This document shows, piece after piece, positions 10,101 to 19,558 of a stretch of 64,000 bases of DNA; the first letter of the stretch is position 1, and the number at the start of each line of letters is the position of its first letter. Under the pieces are notes generated by a model that worked only from the letters and a program-made list of their open reading frames with translations, ran no database searches and had not been told where the DNA came from. The stretch lies in contig JASJZC010000001.1 in assembly GCA_037178855.1 (NCBI GenBank), forward strand, positions 1,736,001 through 1,800,000, written 5' to 3'. A program made the position numbers and the translations under genes. The stretch comes from Oscheius sp. JU75 (Eukaryota > Nematoda > Chromadorea > Rhabditida > Rhabditidae).

Positions 10101-12166
10101 CTCATTGCTCGAAACGACTGTCAAATGCTTGTGTTTTAACTGGAAAACCTGGTGGGCATTAAGTAGCAAAACTACTGTATTGTTAGCGAAACTGAAATGA
10201 TTGGTAGTAGCCTATAGTAGAAGAGTGACTACCTCTTAGAAGTTTTGTAGTAGGTAGCCGATAGGATGACCAAGTCATCCTCTTGGGTTAAATATTCCAA
10301 AACTATGTTATTGTGTTGATGGTCAAAGATGGTTATTCCGGTTATGACTGAGACCAGGAATAGAAGAGTAAAACAGATAGCCAGACGGCAAAACAAACGA
10401 CGGTAGTTCTTGGCTGAAATAGAGAGTCTCTGTCTCTGTCTCTGTCTCTGTCTCTTTTTACCCTAACCTCTCTGATAAACTGGCTTCTGAAAAGAACTAC
10501 CGTAAAGCAGTGTGGCGTAGTTTCTGAAACCAGGTGATCGTCGCTTAGCTGCTGCCGGTGGATCATCGAATGGATAATACATGAAATGATGGAACAGGAG
10601 TCCAGAGACTCTCTTCAAACGATCCAATCTCATCTCGCCATCTTCACCGGGAACACGGCTAACGGCTTTGAATGCGCGCGGACGTAGCCGTTTTTGGGGT
10701 TCGGGGTCGATAACTTCTAGAGTTCTCGCTTTAGACTTCCTAACAGAAACGATTTTTCAGGACGTAGCAGTAGATTTCTCAGCCAGTAAACTTCGTCAAG
10801 GGTCTGGTGACAAGGCTCTTTTCGTGCTGGACGCCTTGGCTGACCAGGCTCTGATGGGAACAGGATTCAGTTGGCAGAGGTAATGGAAACAGAGAGACAG
10901 AGGGATACAAAAACCGAGAGGAACAGAGAGACATAAAGATTGAAGAAGATAGAAAGACAGAGACTTACTCATACTCTAGAATGGTTCCTCCCAAAGAAGA
11001 AGACGAAGACGTCGAGTTGGAAAATGCCGAAGAGGACGGTGACAATCTCTCTGTACAGGACGAGGCAGACGAGCCGGATTGGGCAGAAGACGACGACGAC
11101 GATGCGATCCTGGTAGATTTGGCTGCTCCCAGCTCTGAGGATCAGCCGCTGCAGACGATCTTGAAGAGCGAAACTGACGTCGTTGCTTGGAAGCAAGAAG
11201 TCGAAAGAATTACTCCATTATTGAAGATCACTTTGCGACAAGATGCAAAGGTAAGTTTGTTGCAGTTTTGAAGCAATTGTTGTTGTCGGGAATTGAACCA
11301 GAGTCCTTGTGATTTGTACGCGAGCGTGCAATCTCCTAGACCAGGAGATTAAAATCGCACTGAGATTCGTATTTGCAGAGCATTGTAAAAACTCAAAACC
11401 CCGTTTTGAGCTCAAAACATTGCATACGAGGAAAAAATCTTTCAGGACTGGCGCATGCACCTGGAACAGATGCACACGATGAACAAGACCATGTCGGACA
11501 TGATGGAGAAGACCAAGCCACAGCTGGACGCCATTTCTACGGATCTAACGCGTTCGATGGAACGGATCAGTGCCCGGGAGAAGAGTCTGAATCAGCAGAT
11601 GAGCGCTCTTCTATCGAGGTTCAGAGAGACACAGGACAAGAGGGCCGAGGTACGAGAAAAGTACAAATCTGCTTCGGGAGGTGTCAACGAAAGGACGGAG
11701 AATCTCCAAAGGATTTCCGAGGACATTGATCAGCTGAAACAGCAGATAGAGGAACAGGGAGCCAAGACCACGGATGGGGGTGAGCTTCCTCATTTATTTG
11801 TTTTGAAATACGCAAAAATAGTCTAAAAAGCCTTAGAAACCCTAAAACGTCAGGTCCACAGTGAGCAAAGAAATGCACTCAAAACTCTCACTGCGAGCTG
11901 TCGATCATTTTTGAAAAGCTCTCCTTCGCGGAGGGCAATAACTTTTTTCCGGTTTCTGTATGGTCTAAGGCCCGTCCAATATGAAGGTAAAATAATTCGA
12001 AATCATTTTTTCAGCCCCCATGGTTCGGGTGAAGCAGGCTCTGATGAAGATGGAACAGGACATTCAGGCGCTGACCGTACAGATTGGGGTTCTGGAGAAT
12101 TCGGTACTCAATGCGCAGCTGAAGGATCGGGCGGCCTATACTAGAGAAATTTTTGGCGGCTATTGA
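7177..12166 (+). CDS. IFT57: Intraflagellar transport protein IFT57 (che-13)
   Basis: The N-terminal calponin-homology-like region is read from exons at about 7177-7350, 7394-7507, 7544-7597 and 10761-10879. It contains NEELLDKLKLLNYEDGFLAQ, HYFVKQTNVGEQFYQFTSLA, AAWLIQKAGNE, FDDPNSTTARIISELRAK and ALFVLDALADQALMGTGFSW, all IFT57 signatures in order. An acidic linker follows (about 10981-11130), then a long coiled coil (DWRMHLEQMHTMNKTMSDM onward). The last exon from 12015 has PMVRVKQALMKMEQDIQAL and ends TREIFGGY with TGA 12164-12166. IFT57 is an IFT-B peripheral subunit needed for cilium assembly; in nematodes it acts in ciliated sensory neurons. ATG 7195 is an alternative start. The 3.2-kb intron 7598-10760 contains the GT92 gene on the other strand. 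An AATAAA signal overlaps the stop codon. Confidence 0.93.
7640..7880. repeat. Short palindromic AAAGTTGT-type repeats in an IFT57 intron
   Basis: The stretch contains ACAACTTTGCAGAACGTC, then CGATGTTTGCACAGTTGTAG and ATGCAAAACATCACAAGCC. These are diverged arms of the short hairpin family also present near 13340, 14050, 30070, 49065 and 53950. It lies between IFT57 exon 3 and the end of the nested GT92 gene. Confidence 0.55.
7898..10633 (-). CDS. GT92 (DUF23) family glycosyltransferase, nested in IFT57
   Basis: The gene reads minus from ATG 10633 (MRLDRLKRVSGLLFHHF). Exon 2 supplies a type II signal anchor (YRRLFCRLAICFTLLFLVSV, about residues 55-80), predicting a Golgi enzyme with a lumenal catalytic domain. 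Family blocks follow in order: VVGMVPFYCKWVPF, then CFSPMFMNENWELLLLTAEV with YSHYGAFLHFYIRS, then FRNQASAMTDCLLMYKESAE with EYIMFPDPDDLIVPR (the metal-binding acidic motif of the family), then HTSYGVQDGYDQIAVPIHNN. It ends NFVQSDNGCAL. GT92 enzymes include nematode galactosyltransferases acting on core N-glycan fucose; this substrate is an inference. The whole gene lies inside one IFT57 intron on the opposite strand. A MITE sits directly next to the donor of one of its exons (about 9475). Confidence 0.88.
9260..9468. mobile_element. 209-bp MITE in a GT92 intron
   Basis: About 49 bp at each end are inverted copies: left TGGTCTGTTCAGCTGAAAAG running on to TTAACATTGTTCG, right the reverse complement with a few mismatches. 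Both ends are flanked by TA (9258-9259 and 9469-9470). The outermost bases (TAGTCTGTT) resemble those of the 5741-6207 element (TAGTCTATT), suggesting related Tc1/mariner-type non-autonomous families. It lies only a few bases from an exon donor. Confidence 0.85.
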
Positions 12167-12171
12167 ATAAA
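12166..12171 (+). terminator. IFT57 poly(A) signal overlapping the stop codon
   Basis: AATAAA starts at the last base of the IFT57 TGA (12164-12166). The expected cleavage site, 10-20 bases on, falls at about the stop codon of the convergent small membrane protein gene (12182-12184), so the two transcripts probably overlap at their 3' ends. Confidence 0.6.
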
Positions 12172-12181
12172 GAATTGTTCA

Positions 12182-12958
12182 TTAGTCCCAGTAGATCGGA
12201 ATGAAGATGACACAGCCACAAATTGGCATGAAGATGAGGAAAAAGATCATGATGAAGATCATTCTTCTTCGTCGGGCTCTTTCTGGAAAAACTTTGTATT
12301 TTGGCTCGACAGCCGTCTCTTATCGCGACTATCAGTTGAATGAGTCAGCGGGGAAGGATGATGTGAACTGGGAAAACATTGGGCTCTGACGTGGGAAACT
12401 ATTGGTTTAGTGACAGAGACGAAGAGACAGAGAGACAGAGATAGAGAGACAGACAGATACAGATCCTACCTTTACAATTTGCAAAAGCTAGCAAGCTACT
12501 GTTTTGATTGCTTTAATTGTAAAAAGAAAGTTATTGCTTTGACTCCTTAGAGAGTTCCTTAGCAATGGACGACTCGGAGCTCAATAAAACCGCCGACCAG
12601 GCGGCATAGTCGACTGGTCGGCGGTCTGGTATAGATACAGATACATACAGGTACAGGTACAGGTACAGATACAGAGATAGAGATAGAGACAGAACTCACG
12701 TGCTTCGATGATACATTGTCTGTCCACAACCACATATCTAGGCTGATTCCTGACAACGACAACGCTAGGCTGTGCCGCCGGGGTCACGATAGTCGGCTGT
12801 GGATTGGTAGTAGAATAAATCCGCGTCTGTGGCTGTGGCTGCATGTAGGGAGGAGGAGCTGCTTCATACTTCGGTGGTTGCTCACCAAAGTTAGGCTGCC
12901 CGATTTCCTCCTGGGCTCCGACGGGAACTGTGGAAATTGGCGGTGCGGTCGCGGTCAT
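12182..12958 (-). CDS. Small PPxY-rich protein with a C-terminal membrane anchor (gene W)
   Basis: Exon 1 starts at ATG 12958 (MTATAPPISTVPVGAQEE). It encodes a proline/tyrosine-rich, cytosolic-looking segment with FGEQPPKYEAAPPPYMQPQ (two PPxY-type motifs, possible WW-domain ligands) and a valine run (SVVVVRNQPRYVVV). After an intron filled with ACAGGTACAGATAC and GAGATAGAGACAG repeats, the last exon encodes FPERARRRRMIFIMIFFLIF and then PICGCVIFIPIYWD before TAA 12182-12184. A basic patch followed by one hydrophobic helix at the very C terminus is the layout of a tail-anchored protein. The exact acceptor is not resolved. It is about 65 bp downstream of gene M on the same strand and convergent with IFT57. 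I do not recognise the family. A broken inverted copy lies at 16536-16941. Confidence 0.6.
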
Positions 12959-13023
12959 ACCTTCTTTAGAACTGATAAGAGACTAGTCTTTTCGATTTTT
13001 ATTTGAGTATAAGGGGGCGGTCG

Positions 13024-13768
13024 TTATTTCCTGCAGAGGGGGATTATGATGGCGAGCGAGATCGTCAGGGTTAGAAGAAGAAAGACTACCAGTGAGACGT
13101 ATGTGCGAATCCGACGACGTCGTTGCACTGAAAATAAGAGTCTGTCTCTCTCTCTCTCTGTTTCTGTGTCTCTCTGTTGAACCCGGACCCAGACCAGAAT
13201 GATACCACAATTCTGCTTTTTTCATGGTAGCAGCACGTACTTTCTTGTTCAAACCGTTTGTCACGCACACAGATTTTCAAATGTGACGTCCGAAAATATT
13301 GTAAATTATCAAATAGACGTTCCTTCGAAGCACAGGCTCTACAAAGTTGTAGCTCTTAATTTTTTTTTTGAAAAACATCACAAACTCAACAAAATTACCG
13401 GTTAGACTCGATAAATGGATGGGAAGTGTCAAGATTGGGAGCGCACCTACCGCTTTCTCTGTAAATCTCTTTGCTGTTTACGATGAAAATGTAAGGTATT
13501 AGGGACATAAGAAACTCTATTTGGGCCTATTTTGTTACCCATACCAGTCAAAATATTCACCGTCTTCCACAAATCCTCTGTTCACCACGGCCACGCACTC
13601 ATGTCTGCCATTCACGACATAGATGGCTGGGTCTGTCCCCACTGAAGTCGCTATCACTGGTCCCGGGTGAATATAGGCTGGATAGGTAGTCGGACAGCTC
13701 GCAGCTTCAGCATAAGTCGGTAGTTTCGGGGCGTTGGGGCCTCCTGTGCCGGAAAAAGACGCGGCCAT
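13024..13768 (-). CDS. Small proline/tyrosine-rich tail-anchored-like protein (gene M)
   Basis: Exon 1 starts at ATG 13768 (MAASFSGTGGPNAPKLPTYA), with ATG 13855 as an upstream alternative. It encodes LPTYAEAASCPTTYPAYIHP and VVNGRHECVAVVNRGFVEDG. A 23-nt middle exon in the 13450-13500 region (donor GTAGGT) would join in frame to the last exon, which gives RESVQRRRRIRTYVSLVVFL and then LLTLTISLAIIIPLCRK before TAA 13024-13026. The predicted product is about 118 residues: a soluble head, five consecutive arginine-rich positions, one C-terminal helix. The shape matches genes W, Y and Z. The micro-exon is my inference. The last exon is duplicated in inverted orientation at about 16376-16470, where a deletion breaks the frame. 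Function unknown. Confidence 0.5.
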
Positions 13769-14461
13769 GTTTGCTGCGCCTACACTTGCGCCGGGGGAGA
13801 GAAGGTTTAAGTATGAGTGATAAAGATTTATGCCATGACGCTTATTGTTGTTCAAGGGGTTAGGAGACCAAGTACCCTGACTTTTCGAAATGGGTGCAAA
13901 CTTTTTGTGGTCGTGTTAAAGAACGACGGAGGGTGCAATTTTGTGGAAACTACAAGTATTCTAGCTCTGAACGGCATGGTCTAGAGCTGTTTTTTGTCCC
14001 AAAGGGTTTTTGTCCCCCCAGGTGTCAAAACAGCGTTTCTCATTTTGTGATGTTCTGTAAGGTTATAACTCTTATTATGCTCTATAAATTTGCAAACATG
14101 TGAAGTTCGGAAAACCACCCATAAAGTACTTTTCTGACTCCAAAACATGACTCTAAAGAAACAGGTTCCGGTGAGCTGCTATCGGGGAATGTCTTGTTCA
14201 CTTCGTTCTCTTCAAAAGCTTCGTTGGAAAGTAAGGACATGAGAGCAATTCTTCTCCACATTCTTTATCGCGACCACAGTCAGAATGCACCCTCTGGTTT
14301 GTTATCTTTCAGTCCAACGACATGGGTAGCACCATTTGACTGATTCCGAAGTTGCTAGGGATCTAAAAGAAGATTACAGCCATCAAATAGGTAGTCTCAG
14401 ACGGTTTACAAGGAGAAAATCATGCGGAAACATCTGAAAAAGATTGGAATTCTTGAAGATT

Positions 14462-14960
14462 GACTACTACAGGCTTCTTACTTCAGTAGTGTTGGACATC
14501 CGATCGGTTCGCTCGGACTCGAAGAACAACTCGGCCAAGCAGTACAAGGATCTCACTGCTCAGGGAACGATTACAGTTTACTTTCCACTAATCTTAAGTT
14601 CCAGTGAACTACCATGGCCAGTTCTCCATCGGCTACACTCTTGTCCTCGACTGTCACAGCGCCCATATCGTCTTCGCCAAGCTCAAGTAGAAGACCGACA
14701 GACGTACGCGCAATTTCGACCGAAGCTTCGCCAAAACCCTTGAAGCCGGGCGACGTCGGAATCAGGGAGCTCATTAAGACCAAGCCTCTCTACGTCGAGA
14801 GCTTCACCGACTATGCTCGGCATTCGTGACATAAGACAGGTGAACAGTTTTGATCTTCTAAATGAAACGAAAACTTCCGACGGTCGCCGTAGGAGTTTTC
14901 CCCTCGCCTCAAACACTTCTTCTCGTCTCTTTCCACGCAGGAAGAGTCAGAGGTAAGTTC
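14462..14960 (+). pseudogene. Translation elongation factor EF-1alpha pseudogene fragment, copy 1
   Basis: Translations that shift between frames match the C-terminal third of EF-1alpha in order. SVVLDIRSVRSDSKNNSA corresponds to the VKDIRRGN...GDSKND region. [20 protein letters not shown] corresponds to the barrel-3 HPGQI...GYTPVLDCHTAHI segment. PGDVGIRELIKTKPLYVES corresponds to the SGD.AIVELIPSKPMCVE segment, followed by GIRDIRQ. There are several frameshifts and no full gene, so it is dead. A second diverged copy lies in inverted orientation at about 15905-16262. This is the strongest internal proof that the 12-17 kb locus is an old inverted duplication. Confidence 0.82.
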
Positions 14961-15126
14961 TAAACTAGTATTCGCGTTCAAAAATGTCTGTGTTTGATTA
15001 GGATTGTGTAAGAGGACAAACATCAGCTCCCATGGCGACCACTGCGACCCTCGACCTGTTTGTGTCGCGATTTCACATTGACGCGTGACTCACCCCAATT
15101 CCTTCAACAACAAAAAAACCTATGTC

Positions 15127-15462
15127 CTCTTTTTGGAGCCCACCAGGCGATAAAAAACCATATTGGACGCTATTTTCTTCTCTAAAAATCTGGTCAATTT
15201 GCAAGGCCAGGACAACGTCGACTACGACCCCATTTGTTGTGCTAGAAGCTAATATTGTTATTGATGAGAACGGTGAGTGGTTTTGGAGAGTTTCTCTGAT
15301 GAAACTTTTGAAGAAAATACTGGCTGGAGAGACGAATGTCGACCGAGATGTTTCAGGAGATTGGATAGAGTCCGGCTAGCCAACTTGTTCATGTTATTCA
15401 TGTTTATTGTTTTGTTTACTGTTATGTTTATACTTTATCGGGTTTACAAGGAAAAGAAATAG
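15127..15462 (+). CDS. Possible further tail-anchored-like gene (gene V)
   Basis: A segment with TTTPFVVLEANIVIDENG is followed by a GTGAGT donor. After a TTTCAG acceptor comes RRLDRVRLANLFMLFMFIVL and then FTVMFILYRVYKEKK before TAG at 15460-15462. This is again a basic patch and one C-terminal hydrophobic helix. The two exons do not join in one frame with the splice sites I can see, so this is either a decayed member of the small membrane protein cluster or has an exon I missed. It lies between the two EF-1alpha fragments. Confidence 0.3.
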
Positions 15463-15904
15463 ATTTTTCTGTCGGATGTCATGTCACTCTTCTTCAGCTT
15501 TTTTCTGTCTCTCTGTCCCTTTCTGTCTCTCTGTCTTTTTCTGTCTCTGCTACTGTCCCCAGATCCCCAGAAACCCAGCCCTCTAATCTAGTAAAATCAC
15601 CCGGAAAATTAAACGAGGACACTGTCGAGCAGCAGCAACGGTACCAAAGGACCAATTAGAAGTTACTGTAACTTTCCACAACAAACTGAAGTTGTTTTTA
15701 ATTGCCAGAAGTCAAACCAAAATTTTTTACTGCTTTGAAATCATCATGACATGTTAACCCTAAGACCTCAAAAGCAGAAAGTCACGGTTGAAGGCGGAGT
15801 GTTGGGCGGGGCTCCTCTGGTAGCAGAAGACGAGAAGAAGACTAGAAGCTATGACATTGACCAGAAGATCGACTACTGGGAATGTGACTCCGAGACAAGA
15901 CGCG

Positions 15905-16262
15905 ATTGCTAGTTTAGGATTTACTCCTAGACTCTTCCTGCCTGGAAAGGGACGAGAAGAAGTGTTCGCGACGAGGGGAAGACTCCTACGGCGACCGTCT
16001 GTAGTTTTCGTGTCATTTAAAAGATCAAATCTGTCTTATGTCACGAATGCCAAGCGTAGTCGGTGAAGCTCTCGACGTAGAGAGGCTTGGTTTTGATGAG
16101 CTCCTTGATTCCGGCGTCGCCCGGCTTCAAGAAATTTTGGCGAAGCTTCGGTCGAACTTGCGCGTACGTCTGTCGGCATTTTGCTTGAGCTTGGCGAAGG
16201 CAATGTGGACCCTGTGACAGTCGAGGACGAGAGTGTAACCGACGGAGATCTGGCCATGGTAT
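15905..16262 (-). pseudogene. EF-1alpha pseudogene fragment, copy 2 (inverted)
   Basis: Read on the minus strand, [20 protein letters not shown] then [20 protein letters not shown] match EF-1alpha barrel 3, with a stop soon after. The SGD.AI..LI segment (PGDAGIKELIKTKPLYVES) continues in another frame. It is an inverted, diverged copy of 14600-14960, including the downstream GACGGTCGCCGTAGGAGT block. Frameshifts and stops show it is not functional. Confidence 0.82.
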
Positions 16263-16375
16263 TGGGTTGATAGATAAGTCTTCGCTTTTTGTAAACATGT
16301 CCTTTGCCTTGTTTAGACAACGGCCGAGCTGTTGGTTATAGCACCTCGTGTTGCTCGGAGACTCTTATTTTCAGT

Positions 16376-16941
16376 GCAACGACGTCGTCGGATTCTCACT
16401 GGTATTTCTTCTTCTAACCCTGATGATCTCGCTCGCTATCATCATTCTCCTCTGCAGCAAATAACGACTCCACCCTTTATACTCTTCTGCAAATAAAATC
16501 GAAAAGACTTGTCACTTATCAGTTCTCTAGAAGGTATGACCACGACCGCACCGCCAATTTCCACAGTTCCCGTCGGAGCCCAGGAGGAAATCGGGCAGCC
16601 TAACTTTGGTGAGCAACCACCGAAGTATGAAGGAGCTCCTCCTCCCTACATGCAACCACAGCCACAGACGCGGATTCATTCTACTACCGATCCACAGCCG
16701 ACTATCGTGACCCCGGTGGCACAGCCTAGCGTTGTCGTTGTCGGGAATCAGTCTAGATGTGGTTCGGTTAGTCAACCCATCATTGAAGGACGTGGGTTCT
16801 GTCTTCTGTCCAAAATACAAAGGTTTTCCAGAAAAAGCCCTACTAACCCTAAGAAGATCCTGCTGCTACTTGGCTGTTTTCCTCCTCTTTATCATGGCAA
16901 TTTGTGGCGGTGTCATCTTCATTCCGATCTACTGGGGCTAA
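16376..16941 (+). pseudogene. Inverted broken copies of gene M tail and gene W
   Basis: 16376-16470 repeats the last exon of gene M (QRRRR then helix) but lacks about 14 bases, which breaks the frame. 16536-16750 repeats gene W exon 1 (MTTTAPPISTVPVGAQEE, PPKYEGAPPPYMQPQ) and stays open. Past 16780 the intron tract of W is missing, and the helix (LLFIMAICGGVIFIPIYWG) lies in a different frame from the head. The frames cannot be joined by splicing that I can see, so I call this a pseudogene, although an expressed truncated head is possible. Confidence 0.65.
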
Positions 16942-16950
16942 TGAACAATT

Positions 16951-17215
16951 CTTGATATAATAGTCGCCAAAAATTTCAGCTGTGTGTGCATTGAGTACCG
17001 GATTTTCCAGAACCCCAATCTGTACTGCCAGCGCCTGAATGTCCTGTTCCATCTTCATCAGAGCCTGCTTCACACGAACCATGGGGGCTGAAAAAATGAT
17101 TTGGAATTATTTTACCTTCATATTGGACGGGCCTTAGACCACACAGAAACCGGAAAAAAATTATTGCCCTCCGCGAAGGAGAGCTTTTCGAAAATGATCG
17201 ACAGCTCGCATTTTT
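16951..17215 (-). pseudogene. Inverted copy of the IFT57 last exon and preceding intron
   Basis: On the minus strand, PMVRVKQALMKMEQDIQALA and VQIGVLENPVLNAH match the last exon of IFT57 (12015-12166), then diverge (TAEIFGDYY) after a deletion. The adjoining intron sequence with CTCTCCTTCGCGGAGGGCAA (11896-11958) is also copied, at about 17152-17215. No other IFT57 exon is present, so this is a duplication passenger. Confidence 0.85.
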
Positions 17216-17224
17216 TTTGTATTT

Positions 17225-17645
17225 TGGTTCGACAAACTGAGAGACCGTACACAGACGATCCCCTTCACGGTCACTGTCACTTGCAGATTAACTTTTTCTT
17301 TCCATGTGTGTCTAAAGATTTCTTTTATGGGTGTACTGATCTCTGAAGGTGCTCAAATCACCCTGACCTGTCCCCTGTCGGATATGCTTTATGTCGACGC
17401 GCTCTGTGAGGCTGACAGAAACGGACTACGGATCATTCCCTCTCGCCAGAGTCGCTATGTTGACGATCAGCCGAAAATGGTCTACGTTATGGAAGTAGTT
17501 CCCGTCAATTTCCATGCTCCTACTTAAACTATAACTTTTTCTTTCCGTTTGTCTAAAGATCTCTTTTATGGGTGTACTAATACTGATCTCATTTCTGGGA
17601 ATAAAGAATCACAACACGGTTTCCGACATAGACAATGACAGGAAA
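17225..17645 (+). pseudogene. Inverted truncated copy of the 3' end of gene X
   Basis: 17235-17275 carries the ERPYTEDP block of gene X (as RPYTDDP), and 17345-17527 carries its whole last exon (CPLSDMLYVDALCEADRNGL to MEVVPVNFHAPT, TAA). About 100 bp of the exon between them is deleted. The flank to 17640 also matches sequence beyond the gene X stop. The last exon is open and very similar to the original (26325-26510), implying recent copying. Confidence 0.75.
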
Positions 17646-17820
17646 ACGTAGTGCGACAGAGAGACAGAGAGTGTTCCTCCAAGAATTTCAAAACCTACCT
17701 CTTCCTTTTGTTCATATCCTTGATAAGGGAACGACATTAAAATTGCGAGTAAACACATCTCGACCTTGTTCTTCTGCTCTTTTCACCCTTATTGATTTTG
17801 GCGTTGACGAGAGGATTATA

Positions 17821-19105
17821 CAGGGTGCGGCATAATTACGGTAACAACATGCGCGTGCGCGGAAATTCATTTTTTAAGAATTTATAAATTCATTTTAGTT
17901 TTTTTCTGCTTTTCTCTCAACAGTCATTTATGTTCTCTAATATTTAACACCAAACATGTCTCAGTTTTTAGCATGACCAAACCGTCACCTCATCGTGCAT
18001 CAATCGTTCACCTTCATCGAGATGGCATTCGAGCGTCCGAGATCTCCAGACGGCTCAACGTGTCCCGCAAGCTAGTCTCCACCACTCTAGCACGGTTCAA
18101 GGAGCTGGGAAGTCTGGCCGATCGTTGTGGACGTGGAAGACCAATTTCTGTAACGACTACAGCCAATATCAAGAAAGTGCGCGATCGTCTTCAAAAGAAC
18201 CCGGCCCGTTCGGTACGCAAAATGGCGAAAGACATAGGAATTTCGGGACGCTCGATGGGTAGAATTGTTGAAAAGAAGTTGAAGAAGAAGTGCTACAAGC
18301 AAACCAAGGGCCAATATCTCTCACTAGCAGCCAAAGCAAAGAGAAAGGATCGAGCCACCGAGTTGCTGAGACGTTTCCGACGCGGAGCGCACAAGACGAT
18401 CCTGTTCACTGATGAAAAAGTATTCACCGTGGAGCAGTTCTTGAATAAGCAGAATGACCGAATCTACTCCAGTTCGAAGCCAAAAGTAACCATACAACGA
18501 ACCGGCTACCCAAAAAGTGTCATGGTCTTTGCCGGTATCACTTCTGACGGAAAGTCTCCTCTCATTTTCGTTCCTCAAGGAATCAAGATCAACGGCAACA
18601 ATTATCTCGACATGCTGAAGAGCCAACTTATGCCCTGGGCAAAAAGACACTTTGGAAACAAACACTTCTGCTTTCAACAGGACGGAGCTCCAGCTCACAA
18701 GCATCATTCCGTTCAAGCATGGTGCAGGCAGAACTTCCCAGACTTTATCGACTTTAACCAATGGCCCCCTTCGTCTCCGGATCTCAATCCGCTGGATTAC
18801 TCTGTCTGGAGTGTTCTCGAAGCTAAAGCCTGCTCAAAGCCACACAAGAACATCGACTCCCTGAAGAGAGCACTGGAGAAGGCATGGAATGAGTTAGATG
18901 TTGCGTACCTGGGCGCCACAGTCGACGCCTTCACCAAGAGACTTCAAGCCTGTATCGACGCTGATGGCGACCTCTTTGAATGTTAACATGTCATTTTGTT
19001 TAGTTTTTTATAGCAAATAAAACCTATATGGTCGTTTTTCTTGTTATGCTCGACTCGTGTTTTTACGTAGCAAATACTTTGTTACCGTAATTATGCCGCA
19101 CCCTG
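17821..19105 (+). mobile_element. Complete maT-type mariner transposon
   Basis: The element is 1,285 bp and flanked by TA on both sides (17819-17820 and 19106-19107). The terminal inverted repeats begin CAGGGTGCGGCATAATTACG and are identical for 27 bp. It carries one intact transposase frame (17973-18986) and an AATAAA signal at about 19014. It inserted into the duplicated small-gene locus, between the gene X fragment and the gene Z copy. Perfect repeats and an open frame suggest a recent insertion that may still be active. Confidence 0.95.
17973..18986 (+). CDS. Mariner (maT, DD37D) transposase
   Basis: The 337-residue protein is near the usual length. The N-terminal paired-like DNA-binding region has two helix-turn-helix units, the first at about residues 10-45 (GIRASEISRRLNVSRKLVS) and the second at 65-115, joined by a GRGRP (GRPR-type) linker at about residues 50-54. 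The catalytic domain has ILFTDEK (first Asp), CFQQDGAPAH (second Asp) and WPPSSPDLNPLDYSVW. The last Asp in LDY lies 37 residues after the second, the DD37D spacing of the maT group. No stops or frameshifts were seen. It cuts and pastes its own element at TA sites. Confidence 0.95.
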   Translation: MTKPSPHRASIVHLHRDGIRASEISRRLNVSRKLVSTTLARFKELGSLADRCGRGRPISVTTTANIKKVRDRLQKNPARSVRKMAKDIGISGRSMGRIVEKKLKKKCYKQTKGQYLSLAAKAKRKDRATELLRRFRRGAHKTILFTDEKVFTVEQFLNKQNDRIYSSSKPKVTIQRTGYPKSVMVFAGITSDGKSPLIFVPQGIKINGNNYLDMLKSQLMPWAKRHFGNKHFCFQQDGAPAHKHHSVQAWCRQNFPDFIDFNQWPPSSPDLNPLDYSVWSVLEAKACSKPHKNIDSLKRALEKAWNELDVAYLGATVDAFTKRLQACIDADGDLFEC

Positions 19106-19107
19106 TA

Positions 19108-19558
19108 GTTTTAATAAAATTTTCTAACACTGTCTCTCTATCTCTATGTCTCTCTGTCTCCCTGTCTTGACTCATCTTCCCTTTCCTATTCGCCCATTCT
19201 CAGTTATTACTATTCGGCTCCTTCCGATGGAAACTCAAACCAAAATCTGTACTTTCTCATCTGACCAGCTCCAGCCGGAAAAGACGACCTCAACCATCCT
19301 AAACCAGTCTAGTCTCGGCAAGGCCCACGAGATTCGAGTGAATCACACGATCGAGGAGGAACATGTAGTAACAGGAGATGGGAGCAGAAGGTATGGAGGT
19401 ACGATCAATTTGAGAAAAATTGAATATGATTTCAGCTCATCCGAGAAGGATCAAGTTTTTTCGCGTTCTGCTGTCCGCTTATCCTGTTTCTGCTCATAAT
19501 CCTGACCATATTTGTGCTCAACGGTGTCATAAACTTACAATGAATCATCGCCATAGAA
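19108..19558 (+). pseudogene. Inverted copy of gene Z, frameshifted
   Basis: The head (METQTKICTFSSDQLQPEK through VTGDGSRRYG, 19227 onward) matches gene Z at 25288-25602. The intron is conserved, but exon 2 has a T6 run (AAGTTTTTTCGCG) where gene Z has T5. The extra base shifts the frame and destroys the C-terminal helix. It is preceded by the Y-Z spacer (19108-19200). The same spacer appears again in the opposite direction at 19590-19748, making a palindromic arrangement around this copy. Confidence 0.75.
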
